Assembly (NCBI GenBank): GCA_030524175.1
Contig: JAUNHC010000001.1
Location: 1 to 64,000 of the forward strand
Direction of reading: 5' to 3'
DNA: 64,000 bases
Origin: Eubacteriales bacterium
GTDB lineage: Bacteria; Bacillota; Clostridia; Lachnospirales; Lachnospiraceae
Part shown: in pieces, positions 63,199 through 64,000 of the stretch
Layout: every line of letters begins with the position of its first letter
How positions within the stretch are numbered: position 1 is the first letter of the stretch
Position numbers and translations under genes: made by a program
Notes under the pieces: model-generated
Database searches by the model: none
Told to the model about the DNA's origin: nothing
The model's input: the letters and a program-made list of their open reading frames with translations, nothing else

Positions 63199-63248
63199 AT
63201 CATACACGGATAAAAGATTTCTCACAGAAAGATAAACAATTTATAAAC
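63199..63248 (-). promoter_or_regulatory. Candidate OmpR-type operator and promoter of the two-component operon
   Basis: The plus-strand segment 63221-63248 matches 52193-52220 at 25 of 28 positions and contains TAAAC-N6-TAAAC (11-bp period). A -10-like TATGAT (63199-63204, minus strand) lies 27 nt beyond the 17-bp core, the same distance as at the other site. It suggests autoregulation by the OmpR-type regulator. Confidence 0.6.
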
Positions 63249-63279
63249 TAGCCTTTTCCATCATGACTTTTTTCCTTTC

Positions 63280-64000
63280 TTATAGAAACGCACCATTGCA
63301 AACCTGGAGCACCTGTCCTTTTACCGCTCTTCCCATCTTGCTCGCAAGGTACAAACAGGCATATGCCTGATCTATGGCATCACATTCCGGACCTGGGAAA
63401 TACACGTAATGGCCGCTGTATTTGAGCATCTCATTGCCCCCAGGCTGTTCTCCCGCCTTATTGGCAAGATGAGCCGGTGTGATGGTTGCTCCGGGCGCAA
63501 CGGCGTTGCACCGGATGTTGGTATCCACAAGCCGCATAGCTACATTTTTTGTCAGCGTGTTCAGTGCACCTTTTGTGGAAGTATAGGTAGCCCCGCAGAA
63601 AGGTCTGTCTCCGTTTACAGAGGATATATTGATAATGACCCCTTCGTTTTTAGGCATAAATATTTTCAATGCCTCTCTGATATACCGCATGGGTCCTCCC
63701 AGATTTGTATTTATCACCTCCATCATCCATTCGTCATCCGTTTCATCGATCATTTTCTGCTCCCCGATTCCCGCATTGTTGATCAGGATATCCAGATCAC
63801 CGAATGCTGCCAGTGTTTCCTGCATCACTCTCTTTGTATCTTCCGTAGAACAGGTATTCGCCACAACGCCAGTAGCTTTCCCGCCTTTTTCACGTATTCC
63901 GTTCACTACCTGATCCAGTTTCTCTTTTCCCCTGGCTGTCAGTACAACACTGGCTCCTTCTTCTGCGAACAGCTCTGCCATTGTCTGCCCCATTCCATAA
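63280..64000 (-). CDS. Short-chain dehydrogenase/reductase, 5' end beyond the window
   Basis: About 240 residues of an SDR. The visible sequence starts inside the cofactor-binding motif (YGMGQTMAELFAEEGASVVLTAR), so the first strand and the start codon lie past 64000. NNAGIGEQ, the catalytic Ser in INISSVNGD, and YTSTK (Tyr and Lys) are intact. It reduces or oxidises a hydroxyl/carbonyl substrate with NAD(P)H; substrate unknown. The C-terminal part has ACLYLASKMGRAVKGQVLQVCNG, usual for the family. Confidence 0.88.
   Translation of the reverse strand, partial: YGMGQTMAELFAEEGASVVLTARGKEKLDQVVNGIREKGGKATGVVANTCSTEDTKRVMQETLAAFGDLDILINNAGIGEQKMIDETDDEWMMEVINTNLGGPMRYIREALKIFMPKNEGVIINISSVNGDRPFCGATYTSTKGALNTLTKNVAMRLVDTNIRCNAVAPGATITPAHLANKAGEQPGGNEMLKYSGHYVYFPGPECDAIDQAYACLYLASKMGRAVKGQVLQVCNGAFL

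Noticed and set aside
63022-63225. A 67-codon minus-strand frame starting just after the 28-bp motif
   Set aside because: Its start lies upstream of the predicted transcription start and it overlaps the better-supported GTG-started small gene in another frame.
1-64000. CRISPR arrays, tRNA or rRNA genes, insertion sequences
   Set aside because: No regularly spaced repeats, cloverleaf-like genes, rRNA signatures, transposase motifs or terminal inverted repeats were seen.

Overview
The window looks like a chromosomal segment of a low-to-mid GC Gram-positive anaerobe of the Clostridia, most likely a Lachnospiraceae-type gut bacterium. The reasons are the mreBCD-PBP2-minDE-rodA-carboxypeptidase order, AGGAGG ribosome binding sites before most genes, several GTG/TTG starts, GHKL/LytTR two-component systems, family 3 and 106 glycosidases, and no outer-membrane genes. 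Genus cannot be fixed from sequence reading alone. Almost everything is on the minus strand; the plus strand carries only an AraC regulator, a GntR-like regulator, a methyltransferase block and a truncated flavin reductase.

Layout. 1-5.7 kb: an ABC ATPase, the remnant of a second ABC ATPase, and a secreted GH106-like glycosidase divergent from an AraC regulator. 5.7-15.2 kb: a cell-shape and division operon read radC-mreB-mreC-mreD-PBP2-minD-minE-rodA-dac, ending in a strong terminator; minC is not between PBP2 and minD. 15.3-25.5 kb: a DNA-repair/housekeeping operon mutS-mutL-miaA-PLP lyase-two flavoproteins, with its own promoter and terminator; mutL is split by a +1 frameshift. 25.6-32.7 kb: a signalling operon of a multi-PAS hybrid histidine kinase, a GGDEF-EAL protein and a chemoreceptor, divergent from a regulator with two GntR-type DNA-binding domains. 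34.5-39.1 kb: a LytTR regulator, a GHKL kinase and a cytoplasmic GH3 glycosidase (module A). 39.3-41.0 kb: an AT-rich block with a methyltransferase, a possible attenuated leader and a truncated flavin reductase. 41.1-52.1 kb: a long co-directional run with an Ntn amidohydrolase lipoprotein, an adenylate-forming ligase, a MacB-like ABC exporter, two cyclophilin-like lipoproteins, a DUF3737 beta-helix protein, a LysE exporter, a MalY/PatB lyase and an aldo/keto reductase. 52.4-57.7 kb: a second LytTR-GHKL-GH3 unit (module B) whose GH3 has permuted domain order and is tethered to the membrane at both ends. 57.9-64 kb: a small protein, an OmpR-type two-component pair, an acetyltransferase, an Fe-S aldo/keto reductase, an alpha/beta hydrolase and an SDR cut by the window edge.

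How it fits together. The most interesting structure is the two LytTR-GHKL-GH3 modules. In each, the GH3 promoter carries two copies of an ACCnGTTnT-like half-site spaced 20-21 bp, with a -10 box 28-29 nt downstream. That predicts that each LytTR regulator activates its own glycosidase. A second link is a 28-bp motif (25 identical positions, with a TAAAC-N6-TAAAC core) found upstream of both the OmpR-type operon and the amidohydrolase-ligase-ABC operon, with identical spacing to a candidate -10. A third is a near-identical -35/-10 promoter upstream of both that operon and the module B LytTR gene. Together these suggest that the 43-63 kb region is an interconnected envelope or signal response locus. 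All regulatory statements are inference from sequence.
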